Source of the DNA: Alitta virens
Lineage: Eukaryota; Annelida; Polychaeta; Phyllodocida; Nereididae
Assembly: GCA_932294295.1 (NCBI GenBank)
Contig: OW028573.1
Location: 58,071,829-58,135,828 of the forward strand
DNA length: 64,000 nt
Direction: 5' to 3'
Below are positions 50,916 to 62,372 of this stretch, in pieces. Every line of letters starts with the position of its first letter. Positions within the stretch are counted from its first letter, which is position 1. The notes beneath the pieces are model-generated. The model made no database searches, had not been told where the DNA came from, and was given only the letters and a program-made list of their open reading frames with translations. Made by a program: the position numbers and the translations under genes.

Positions 50916-53900
50916 GAGTAAAAATGGGATCAGAGAATGAGGCTCTAATGTCTTCAGAGGATGTACAAGGACCAGCTGAGAATGGAATTCGTGAACGGAG
51001 CAAGCTGCCTGCCCTGAAAAGAAGAGCCCAAAACGGAGCTAGCATGGCGGCTGTCCCGGTGGTGGAGAAAACTTTTGAACTTCCAAAACTTCTAGATCAT
51101 CCTTACAGAGGTGAAGAGAATGACACTGAAAGGGAGTCTAGTCGAAACAAGAAAATAATCCACAAAGTATGTTTCTCAGATTTATATCTATCCAATAACA
51201 TTTGTTTTTTTAGATTATTTAAGGTGTGCTCTTTCAAGGGTATAGATGCACTCATGACAAAGACCTAACACGACATATATACATTTATTGATTTTTAAAG
51301 AAAGTAATATTTTAATTTCTTGCAACTCGATTTTAAATTACTGCGTGAAAGACCAATGTCCACTGTACAGATATCACTCCTGATCAAGCCAACAGTTGGC
51401 ATGCTAAGTGTGCTGTGATTATGTGGATAATATAATGGACTTTGTGCAAGATCGTGGGTCCAAACCAAGCAATCACATGAACTGAGCAGATATTCCTTAA
51501 ATCTCTGCTTCATTCCATCCAGGTCAAAATGGGTGCTTTACATGTATGATAACGGCTACATTCTGGGTGTACAGTGTATACTCCCCAGGGAGTTGAGAAA
51601 GGCTCAAGCCTGAAGTGACCTGTCATGGGTGCATATTGTAATTTGGTGGCACTCGTTTACGAGGATACCACGCAAAAAATCACATCCGGATATGTATTAG
51701 TTCGTGAAAGAACACATGGCAATGATGCAATGTTGGACTGTTTTATGTGCAGATATTAAGAGCATGCAGCGATCTCTACAGAGGCCTTCCATCCCCTATG
51801 TCAATTGCATACAAATTCTCTTAAAACTACCGTAATGTCGTGCCCAACTTCTTTTCAATTTCCTTGGATCTGTCGAAACAATTCCACGTTTGAAGGTTGT
51901 GCCCTTAGCATCGAAACACGGTTCATAATTAGTCCGACGGTTCGCTAGTCCAACGGTTCGCTAGTCCGACAGATAATAATTAATAGAGCTCCTTTGCCAG
52001 TTAGCAAACTGTAAGCCATGATTGCACCATGCAAATGCAGCCCCCCTAAACTAATTGAAATAATGGTAGGTCCTAATTGCATACTGTGATACACCAAGTG
52101 TAAATTGCAACTAGCAATATAATCAAAGCTGAATAAAATTAATTTTGTCTACTGTTTGATAAAAAAGGAAACCTAGATTTTATTTATTTATTTATTAAAT
52201 TATCAGCTTATGTTAAGCGTGTTATTATATCTGCTGCGGCAAACTATTTAATAAGGAAATATAATCTTTTGTTCAAAAGTAGTGTAAATTAAATATTTTC
52301 TGTCATACTGGCAACAATCTAAAACACATATTTTGGATAAGTTTACACAACTAAATTACAAAAAAGTAGATGCCCTTAAAACCAAATGTTACAACAGTAT
52401 TTGTATAATGTAAATCACATTTATTTAATTTTCTTCTCCTATTTGAGCATGTTTAGCCATCATTTGTGTTTAGGTGTAATTAAAAATGTATGTTTTTAAA
52501 TAGATGTATTTGCAACTTGTTTTATGGCCCTGGGGAAATTATTTTAACAAGTTTGCTTGGTAATATCAGTTATACTATTTCTGCACGCTTTTCTGGGATC
52601 CTCACTTTATAATGAGACAATATATTTTCTTCAAACATTGACATGATGTTGGTAAAAATAATAATTAAAAAAAATTTTGTTGTTGATATTTTGATCATAT
52701 CTGTAGGAAATATTACTTCAAATATTTCTGCAATTGTTTTAAGTCCAGGTTATCACCTTGTGACAACGTTTTTTTGTGTACAATAATGAGTTGTTTTCAA
52801 GCTGTCCTGCCAATCATTTTTTGGAATAATACTTGAAAACATGACCAGTAAGTTTTAAAGGCCACACTTTTAATATTTTGACAAAAAGCATTTGTTTCCA
52901 GACTTCACAGGAAAATTACTCCTCAAACTTGATGTTATATATAGGACGATAAAGCAAACAATGATGAAATATAATATGATGTTATAATGTCTTTAATTGA
53001 AAAATAATTAGCAGTATAGTATAACTATCACAAAGAAAATAACAGTAATCTTGTTACTCCAAAACCGCCTGTAATGCATAATGTAATGCATTAAGATGGA
53101 CAGACAGCTAGACAGCTAGACAGACAGATAGACAGACAGATAGACAGATAGAGAGATGAGTAAGTAGATGGATATACATACATGCATACATACATACATT
53201 TGAAAGTAAACATTGCATACAGAAAAATAAGGAAAGAAATATTTGTTTGAATGTATCCTACTATTTTATTATTTTTATTTTAACAGCTGATAAATAATGT
53301 TTCACCATTTTATTCTCTCTTGAACAACGCAATTAAGAGAAAATGTGAATTTATTATTTTCAAATGTACACAATAAAATTAATAAAAGGATATAATTGTT
53401 TCATATATTTTACATTTTAAATTCTATTTCAATCAGTAATAAAGCACATACATAGAAACAAAACAAAAAAAGTAGAGTTTAAAGAAAAATAAAATAGGTA
53501 TTTTTTTATGTTTTTTTTAAGTATGATTGCAATTGTACAACAGGTGTGTATGTAATAGAATTGGGAAGGCGGTGAGTTACTAACACCAGGAAAGTCTCTG
53601 ATAATGCCCCCCCCCCCCCTACCTACCTAACATGCATAGTGCAAGTGGTCGAACTAATAATGACCCGTCGGACCAGTGACCTTTCGGACCAATGAACTGT
53701 CGGACCAGTGACCCGTCGGACTAATGAGCCGTCGTACTAATGGCAGTCCCCCCTGAAGTCATCGATGCAACGATCCTTGTTCTTTTTTTATTTTGTAACT
53801 ATAGTGCTACTGACCACTTCAGTGATCGATATTGGCAGGGCCTTTTCTGCTCATTTCTGTTGGAAGTACTTTTTTGACTTACGATTTGTAAAGAGATTTA

Positions 53901-56900
53901 ATACATAATTTTCTCTGATCAGTTTGTTGTTAGTTCCGGATGGTTTTCTCATGCTTTAGATTCCTTCTGTGGACATTAAGTCTTTATGTTTGTGTACGTG
54001 TTTTGCTCCTTGATAATTTTGTATTGGATCTATGGTCTGTGCTTTTCTTCTTCCTCTTCTTATGTATGTAGGGGAGAGTGGGGTTAGGTGACGTACTGTT
54101 TCATAGTGATTGGAAGCCATGTGATTATTAAAAGTTATGTGCTTTCAGCTTGGAATATAAGGAAAAACATCTTGGGGAGTGCTGACTGCATTGAATACTT
54201 TTATCATAGAAAAAAAATCAAGTCAACAATTTATGAAGCAGTTGCTTCAATTTACCCCGTTCATATTTTACTTGCATGAGATAGACATAAAAAATTACAA
54301 TTCAGCATTGCCAACCTTTCAATGAAGGTTAAAGCCATGTAACTCTGGTTATAAATGGTGGGTAAACAATGATGCAAATGCTACAAATGTAAGTTTGAGG
54401 ATGTTGCAGACAAAGAGGCCAGAATTTACTGTCAAAAGTTAAAATTTATCTTAGATTTTTATTTTGAAACATTGGTTGAGGAAATGAAAGTCATGGACAA
54501 TATTTTATTATGCAAAAGAGCTCGTCTTGGGGTAAGTCGAGCCACTTGACATGGGGTAAGTTGAGCCATAGCAGAATGTGAAAATCAGTCCTGTGTCTCT
54601 TCGAATGTAGCAGTTTTATGTGCAATCAAGATGACTCATCCTCGGTCCCAGTGTGCGAGGGTGAGATGACTCTGAAATCTTTTCCATATACATCATTAAG
54701 AACCATTAAGCCATTGATGTCCGTCAAAGGGGATGCTCAACTTGCGCCTTGGCATGCCCCATTTCCCGCTATGCTTCTTGATGTCTTATCAAAGAGTATA
54801 ATGAAAATCAATTCCAGTTAAGTTCAGAAAACTGAATTTTTCCATGTTAACAGACAAGGTTAGAACTCAAGTGTCGTGTTTGTCAATAAGTATGGAATCA
54901 CATGTAAACTGCATGTGCAAAAAGGAATCACTGAACATACAGAACATGTCAAGGATACGGAAGAGCCTAAATAAAGAAGACGACAAACTACAGTGAATGA
55001 TCCGGTATGTAATCCGTACCTCATCTGGGCCATGGAAATGCTTTCCTTTAAATACATGTATGATATAAATCAGAATTATTTGAACAACTTATAAGTAGCT
55101 TAATTAAACTCGGCAGGACAATTCATAGATAACACACATCAGGAAAGAACTTCACTGGTTGCCTATTATATCAATTTAAGAATGACTTGAAAAGCATTCT
55201 ACAATGAGGCACCATCCTACATATCTAGCATTTTGAGAAAACAGTCTGAGCTCAGTCTGGTAACAAATTTTGAACTTGTGCCTTCTTAGTCATTGCACCT
55301 AACCATCAGTCTCTACATCAGAGATACACCTCACCTATGAATAAACTAACAGAAGATATCAAGCAAATCTCCACCAACACTAGTTTCAAAAGTTAGAAAA
55401 AAAAACCATAGGTTTCCAAAAGGACCAGGAAGTAGAAAGCATTTCTGAGACATGTGCTATACAATATTATTATTTTTCTATGCATCCATCTGGTCATTTC
55501 TCTGTCTTCATCGGTTCTATGATGTTGGTTTGTGCAACTTTATGCTACTCTCACATGGTCCCATATTGATGTTCTCTATTTCAGACATGTCGGGTTAATG
55601 CCAAAGGTTTTATTTAGGCTTGGAGCAAAGCGTTACTCAGATGACTAGTTGGCTTGTATTACAGTGCAAGGCAAATTTTAGCAATTTGCTAGAAAAGTAA
55701 CATTCAATGCGCTTAGGCCATATCATTGGCAGATGTGGTTAAAAGTCATATCACCTCCAAAGAAATGACTTTTAAAGAAATATAACTAGTAGACGAGGAA
55801 CTGCAATGGAACTTCGTAGCACCTTAATTTTGTATGCAGTAAAAAACAGAATTTTCTGCCAAGAACCAGCTGCGTGAATGGAATAATGAAATCTTTTTGA
55901 TGAAGATTTATGTGACAACTTCTTTGTATGTAGTAAATACATTAAATTTCCTGATAGCTTGTAATATAGTGTAATATAAATATAGTGTAATATGGCCTTT
56001 GTGTTTCTAATTTGCAATGACTTGGGTGGATGTATTTTGCTCATAACGTGTGGACCGTTAGAACTGTAACTAATATAACTGCTATTCTCGAAGTTCTTTA
56101 TCACTTTATCAACCATTAACATATTTAATAGCTTTGAAAATAATTTACTTAATCAAATACATTGACAGATATATGGCAAGGTCACAATCTCGTTACCAGC
56201 AGTTTAAACCCTATTGATTTTCATGAACTGATATTGCAAAACGCTAATCTGCTGAGACTAAGCAACTTTGAGTGGTTAACATTTGAACTAACGGACTGGA
56301 TTTAGTGGTCAGTCACTTGGGGGCTGCTGTTGCTGAGTGTCCATTTAACAACAATATAACATGGACATTATTTAGATTCACATTCTAGGAATTGACTTCA
56401 TTGTGGACTTACTATAATTGTGACTCAGACATGCTACACAAGAGACAGAGAACTAGGAAACTGAACACCTTGTCTTCTGCCCTCATAGATCTGAATTACC
56501 CACAGGTCCGACTGGCAAATCTAAACAGAAGCCGCCTCCCTCCAAATGCCTTCGATGAATACATGTACCCAGAAGAACCCTTCAATAATGACTACACACA
56601 GTTTCAACAGACTTACATCAGGTGAGAATAATTTCTGTGCCTGCAGAATCTGCATCATGTGTGCTTTGTTAAATAACATGTTTAGTAACCACATACATGC
56701 ATTGTTACCATATGCAACCCAATTTACCTCGCAAGAAATTAAAGCCTATACATCTAGGTAATTTTATCATTTTGTAGTATGAGCTCAGTAACTGAAATGT
56801 TGGATATACTAAATGGTTGTAATTTGGAGTCCAAAAGTGTTAAGCGAATTAATTTTGCCAAATGGTAGGGCTCCCTCTATGATGGTGCAGGTGGTAGGGC

Positions 56901-59785
56901 TTGGGGTGGCGAGTTCGAACCCCACTCAACCACTGCACAAGCCAAATCCCTTTGGGCAGCCATTTGCCGCCACAGCCAAGTACCCATCTGCCCTGCAAGA
57001 CAGGTGCGTCCAGCTGATGTGGACTAACCATTGCACAATGCAAATTTGTCAGAGCACCATGACTAAATCCTTGTTTGGTATTCACATTAAATTCTCTTGA
57101 ATAGTAACTTGGTCAATTAAAATGATACTGTGAATGTGACCTGAAATTAACTTGGAAGTGATTTTACCAACTATCGGAATTCAGATCCTTTCAAAAACTA
57201 CGGTTCTTCTGGTACGAGGGGAGCCTGATAGATTCTCAGCATTACTGAGTTCTTTGCACCAAGACTTCCTTTCCCAGAACTCTAATAGCCTTTGCCATAA
57301 GTTGTGGATCTGGGAATTATCAGAAAGAAGCACATATACAAATTGAACACTAAACATCTGGAGGAAAATAGCTCCAGCAAGTAAAATTAAAACCCACTAC
57401 AGATCGGTCCGTAGACAAGAATTTTGAACTATGTGTTCTGTATTGCTGAAATCTGCACTCTTTGGGTCACACATAATGTGGTTTGTACTAAAAGTATACT
57501 TATTTGTAACCCTTGCATACCACAAAAATGGGCAGCAGCACATGACGTCTGTGATTTTTGCATATAGTTGTACAATTCAGTGAATTCACCAGCTGAGAAT
57601 CTTTCAGGCACCTTTCCTACTTAGATTTTTCTGCAATATTTCCAAACTGACCGAGTTTTGACTGTACATACTGTACTTACACATCAGATAATAATTTTGC
57701 AATCTTTGAATTACGAGAAAAAATCCATTTGTGAAGTAGAAGTAGATTAGCACAGTATTTTTCCATAATCTTCAATTCAAATGTCGCATAAATAATTAAA
57801 TCAATATCTTATTAAATTGATATTGTAATTTTTAAATTCTTGACCTCTATACCAATGAAGATTCCAGGCTTTTCTGCATTTTTTATCAAATATACAGGAA
57901 TGAAATCGGTGGGATAGTTTACAATCAAGTTTTTATATTTTCTTTGTTTGACATCTTATGCACAGGACTGCCTCTGTCATGAAGAAATTGCCTCTACCAA
58001 GGAAGAATGGCGGGGACCTTTGGGGGAGCAGAGAGATAGTGCCTTCAGCTGGCCTTAGAGGGTTCGTGCTTCGGACAGACCGGTTGGCTGGACAAACTCA
58101 AGTGCCACAGGTAATGAGAAGATATAGCTCAACAATGTTAAGAAGGCTGTCAAAGCACACTTTAGACTGTCAAAAAATCTATTAATTTTAAAAAGCCAGT
58201 AAATTTGTACAATGAGGTGGCTGTATGATATCCAAACGTTGTCAACACAAATCAAAAGAACTGATTATCTCTTTTGTCTTATGGCCAGGCTACAGCAAGA
58301 TAAAGAGATGTTGTAATGTCAACTGAATCCTCAATATTCTATATATGACCTAGTACTTAATATTTAGTATCCTAAGTATTCGCATCCTAAATAATCTAGT
58401 TGACCTAGTACTTGATATTTAGTATCCTAAATATTCCATATATGACATATTAATATATATGACCTAGTAATTGATATTTAGTATTCTAAATATATATGAC
58501 CTAGTACTTGATAATTAGTATCCTAAATATTCCATATATAACCTACTACTTGATAATTAGTATCCTAAATATTCAATATATGACCTAGTACTTGATATTT
58601 AGTATCCTAAATATTCCATATATGACCTAGTACTTGATATTTAGTATTTCTCGTCCGTTCAACTAGGTATCCTCAGATTTGAAATTATTCCGGGAAAAAA
58701 GAGTAAGGTCCTTTCATTACGCAGACTGGCTGCAGAGTCAAAAAGAGTTGATGAAATTCCTATTAATTTTCAGACAGAAGATGTCATCAGGAAGACACCA
58801 GAAAAGTAAGTTGTATTAGCCAGTAAATCATTTAAAAGTCATAATATTAACATAATAAGCTGTCCTTAAAAATTTTTAATTTTTCATAAGCATGACACAG
58901 AGGGACAGGTTACAAGCTGAGATTGAATTCACTGAAGAAATTAGAAACTTCAAAAGAATGAAAGACATTATCTCCCACAGGGAACCTAAGGACATGGGTC
59001 TTGGAGGCCACAAAGTTGTTCTATTTGAAAGGTATTACTGGACACAGTAGCAATCATCCCATTTTAATAATATTTGATGCCCAACACAATTAAATAATTG
59101 ATTACTACATGTAATTTACAGGATAGACATTATGGGTGAACTGGCAAGGCTGAAACATGTCCGCTTGCCAGCCAAAGCCAAGGAGCTCTATATTGGACGA
59201 GGATTCAAACTTCCAACGTATGGAATTACAAATCTGCTTTGTTTGCAAGTTCACATTCAAAAAATAACTTTCCATAACTTTATAGTTTATAAATTGATTG
59301 CCTTTGTTATTCACAGATCCCATGCATTAAATAATCCAAACTTGATCGACGTAAAAGGTGAGCCACTCTCTTAATGTAATGACTTCTGAATTTTTACTTA
59401 AAAAACCCCAATGAAATGAAAATATGACATGCGTCTAAATATACCGTGCCTGATTGCATCCAATTATCAATGTAGTTCTGATTTTACCCTTTAACACAAC
59501 AATATAAATTCATAAAAAATTATGTTTACCATGTTTGACACATTTATTACTGTGTGTACAGAATATACTTTAATCGAGATACCAAGAAGACCCAGCAAAT
59601 TAAAGAGTTTTCGATCTAGGAGAAGAAAAAAATCAACCGGACTGACCCAGTACAGACACCCAAATTTAAATCAAGAAGGGAAACAACCACAACTCAAAAG
59701 AATGCCTGAAAATTTCAAAGGTTTCAAAGAGAGCATAGCTAGACCTCACTAAAACTGGATGGATAGATAGATAGATAGATAGATG

Positions 59786-59824
<39 letters not shown>

Positions 59825-61854
59825 GGATGGATGGATGGATGGATGGATGGATGGATAGATAGGTAGATAGATAGATAGGTAGATAGATGCTTGCTTGCTT
59901 GTACTTGCCCAGATTCTCGCTCTAAAAATATCGCTTGACCCAGATTGATTGATTGATTTGTTGGTTGATTGATTGATTGATTGATTTTAAGCACGAATCC
60001 AGCCATCTGCCATGTCAGACCCCACATCCATAGGACGGGGAAGGGAAGCTAACTCTGTGAACCAGTAAGTAAAACCTACTAAATTTATTATGATGGAAAC
60101 TAATAAATGTCACTTTCTATATTATAGTCTTAATTTGTCATTCCATCCAGGTCTGCGCCAACAGAAGTTGGAAGCCTCCAATCTCGGATGTCAATAAGGT
60201 AACCATAGAAATCCTACTTCTCCATTGCATCTAATTAAACTGCAAATTCACCGCATTCAGTTTCTCCAATTGCCAAGTAGTGGTAGACGGTGTAGTAAGT
60301 CAAGTATCAATGTACAGAACAGACCTGTTATTCTGGGTAATAACTAGATTTATATCCCGAAAAAAAAAAAAGATTGACATATGTTACATCTCATGTATTT
60401 GTACTTAAGAACGGATGGAGACAATAGCGTATTTGAAACACACAAAGACACCCAAAAGAAGGAAGGAACGGAGCAGGAAAACACAAATAACGCAAACACT
60501 GACGGGGTCCCTAAGAATGCAAGTCCTGCAAACAGTGCTTCAGTCAACAAATTAAATCCTCATAATCCTCTGAAGGTATTGCCAATATAAAACACTGTAC
60601 ATTATGGGACCCACTGAAGCAATGTCATTTGAGTCATCTATACAATTTCCATAACGGAGCTTTGATCCTTTTTTTCATCTATAGAATCCACAGTTCAGAG
60701 ATTTGGTGTCAGCAGGACAACTGGAAGACCTCGAGAAGGCGTTTGAGAAACTGTCCCAAGAATCAAATGGGTAAGGTTACAACAATGCTGTTGGAAGGTC
60801 AACTGTTCTTAATTCCCACTGACTGAATACAAGATGCTTGTACTAGAGAGAGTTCTTTTTGTTGGTTATATTTGTTTCTTGCAGGCCCATTTCATACGAT
60901 GCCATCAAACCCAGTTTACCTTCCCCTTCTGCCTCAGAGAAAGAGGACGAATTTGTCAAAGAAGTAAGTCACCAGTCACTTTACGATTAGGAATAAATGG
61001 CTTTCGATGAATACTTCACAATTCTAAACACATCTTCTTACATACAGATTTTCCAGCTAGCAAATAAAGATACAGCTTTTGGTTTGGCTGAATTTGTAGC
61101 CTTGACGTGCACCTGCAACACAATTGAAAGACTTCCGTATGTGACACAAACAATTTTTTCCATTACTTTAGCATCTAACTGGCAGTCATTTTCTGGTCGG
61201 TTATTTTATCTGACATTTTCTAATTGTTCCAGAGGACCTGCGAAAGAAGCATTTCAGAATCTAACAGTGTCTAACATTGAAAGTTTGGTAAATACATTTA
61301 TGGTGAGTTGAATGTTTTTATTAATGCAATCTGTTAAGTGCCCCCTGGACTAAAAGTGCATTGCTAGAAAAGAAAACAGTAACAAAATAATTATGTATTT
61401 TATGATACTGATAATGTTGTACTTGGATCATCAAATGCAGAGATGCGGCCCCAGAATTGTGTCATTCTATAAACTGTGCCATGGCACAAAGTGTCAGTGT
61501 TGTCAATCAAAATGTCACACATATTGAACTTGTGCTCATTTTTGTCGTGTATCATAGGACCTATTTGAATCAATCGATCGACACCAGAGTGGGAAAGTGA
61601 CCAGGTCATCATTTGAGGCTCTGCTAAGCACGACCTTTGGCAAACACACCGACTTACAAAAAGTATTAGAAGTTGCCAACCCTGCATTGTCACTTGTATG
61701 TATTACTTTTTCAATACCACATTAGTTTTCTGAAAATAGTGCATGAGCATCTTGCTAATGTTCTTGTGTTGCATTTCAGAATAGTGATGAAGTTACAAAG
61801 TCAGAATTTCTGGCCCTCATACCATATTTCAGCACTCTGGGCACCGAGAACTAA
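50912..61854 (+). CDS. 17-exon unrecognised protein with EF-hand-like C-terminus
   Basis: Exons: 50912-51166, 56389-56621, 57966-58110, 58645-58805, 58891-59031, 59122-59217, 59317-59357, 59562-59720, 59992-60064, 60151-60198, 60410-60575, 60685-60770, 60885-60963, 61048-61136, 61233-61302, 61558-61695 and 61780-61854. All phases agree; about 684 residues. The N-terminus is charged. The middle has an acidic-basic helical segment (QAEIEFTEEIRNFKRMK, ELARLKHVRLPAKAKELY) and a basic patch (SRRRKKS). Residues from about 440 to 500 are N/T/S-rich. The last 200 residues are helical pairs like EF-hands: LEDLEKAFEKL..GPISYDAI and FESIDRQHSGKVTRSSFEALL. Key loop acids are mostly replaced, so calcium binding is doubtful. 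No signal peptide or membrane segment is seen. Uncertain points are the exon 4 acceptor and exon 8 donor. I could not name the family. Confidence 0.8.
51915..53752. mobile_element. Non-autonomous transposon with tandem-repeat inverted ends
   Basis: The left end (51915-51970) has about three copies of a 16-17-bp unit like TAGTCCGACGGTTCGC. The right end (53647-53752) has about five copies of the same unit inverted (GACCCGTCGGACCAGT). The 1.65-kb interior is very AT-rich, with a GACA/GATA microsatellite and a 13-base C run (53607-53619), and has no ORF. It is in intron 1 of the EF-hand-like gene. No superfamily is assigned. Confidence 0.7.
53095..53205. repeat. GACA/GATA and CATA microsatellite
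   Basis: (GACAGCTA/GACAGATA)n at 53098-53150 is followed by (CATA)n at about 53170-53198. Confidence 0.9.
54068..54569 (+). mobile_element. Non-autonomous element, GGGGTAAGTTGAGCCAC family, copy B
   Basis: Begins GTAGGGGAGAGTGGGGTTAG and ends CATGGGGTAAGTTGAGCCAT, matching both ends of copy A (12263-12503) in the opposite orientation. This copy is about twice as long, with an extra AT-rich interior. Confidence 0.65.
55140..55470 (+). pseudogene. Old CR1/L2-like LINE 3' end
   Basis: Broken plus-strand frames give RKELHWLPI (about 55149-55175), EAPSYISSILRKQ and NKLTEDIKQISTNTSFKS (about 55340-55395). These are the usual LHWLP, AP-YL and N-LPE-I..SFKS landmarks of LINE C-termini. It is heavily decayed, in intron 1 of the EF-hand-like gene. 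Confidence 0.55.
56860..57080 (+). mobile_element. tRNA-derived SINE, second type
   Basis: A head with a B-box GAGTTCGAACCCC at about 56912 is preceded by a tRNA-like GGTGGTAGGGCTTGGGGTGG. The rest is a GC-rich body of about 150 bp that stands out from the AT-rich intron. It is unrelated to the SINE at 448 and sits in intron 2 of the EF-hand-like gene. Confidence 0.6.
58330..58652 (+). repeat. Minisatellite next to exon 4 of the EF-hand-like gene
   Basis: About eight copies of a roughly 40-bp AT-rich unit (GACCTAGTACTTGATATTTA followed by GTATCCTAAATATTCCATATAT), some shortened. The last copy runs directly into the exon 4 acceptor region; its GATATTTAG is a possible acceptor (exon from 58645). 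Confidence 0.9.
59757..59985. repeat. GATA/GATG and GATT microsatellite
   Basis: (GATA)n with a (GATG)n core at 59757-59888, then (GATT)n at about 59943-59985, which ends in the exon 9 acceptor (GATTTTAAG). Confidence 0.95.
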
Positions 61855-61871
61855 AGAATATTATTATCGAT

Positions 61872-61877
61872 AATAAA
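61872..61877 (+). terminator. Poly(A) signal of the EF-hand-like gene
   Basis: AATAAA lies 18 bp after the stop codon, giving a very short 3' UTR. Other AATAAA hexamers follow (for example near 62184), so a longer form is possible. Confidence 0.6.
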
Positions 61878-62238
61878 AAACCTAGACTTTGCACCAGTTT
61901 TGAGCAATCACTACTGATTTCTTGTGAGAAAAAAGGAACATAATTATTCGTTTAATGTTAGTGTATAGAAGCTAACTTTGTACATATTGATGAATTATTT
62001 TAAGAAACAGTATTGTTGAAAAAGTGTAAACACACAGTATTATTATATTGGTTGAACTTGAATTAAAATACACCAGCCACTGGCCTGGTGACCAATGGTG
62101 TATTCTATTTGTAATCTTTGTATAATATATTGTGGAAATGTGATATACCATCTTTGACTGCATTTTGTGAAAAGTTTATTCAAATAAACAATCATGTCAA
62201 AAGCTATTAAGTCAAAGTGGGTAGAATATGGTTTTACT

Positions 62239-62372
62239 TCCTGAATTTCTGCAAAGTGCGAGAAATGGAAGACAGGCAGGTGCCACAATAACCATCCAAT
62301 TTAGACACCATTGAACGTAACACCCACCAGTTGGAAGCCCAGCATGCTACTACTTAGACCCCATAACAAAAG
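62239..62372 (-). mobile_element. Degenerate copy of the SINE at 448-645
   Basis: Shares in the same order ATTTCTGCA, GACAGGCAGG, ACCATCCAA, AGTTGGAAGCCCAG and GCTAC..CTTAGACCCC with 490-640. The CA tail is lost. Confidence 0.6.

Noticed and set aside
58667..58805. Alternative exon 4 frame beginning VSSDLKLFREKR
   Set aside because: It follows exon 3 in phase but runs into a stop at the start of exon 5; the other frame (PGKKSKVLSLRRLAAESKR) continues cleanly.
59749..60027. Minus-strand frame of repeated Tyr-Leu-Ser-Ile units
   Set aside because: Translation of the GATA/GATG microsatellite; low-complexity artefact.
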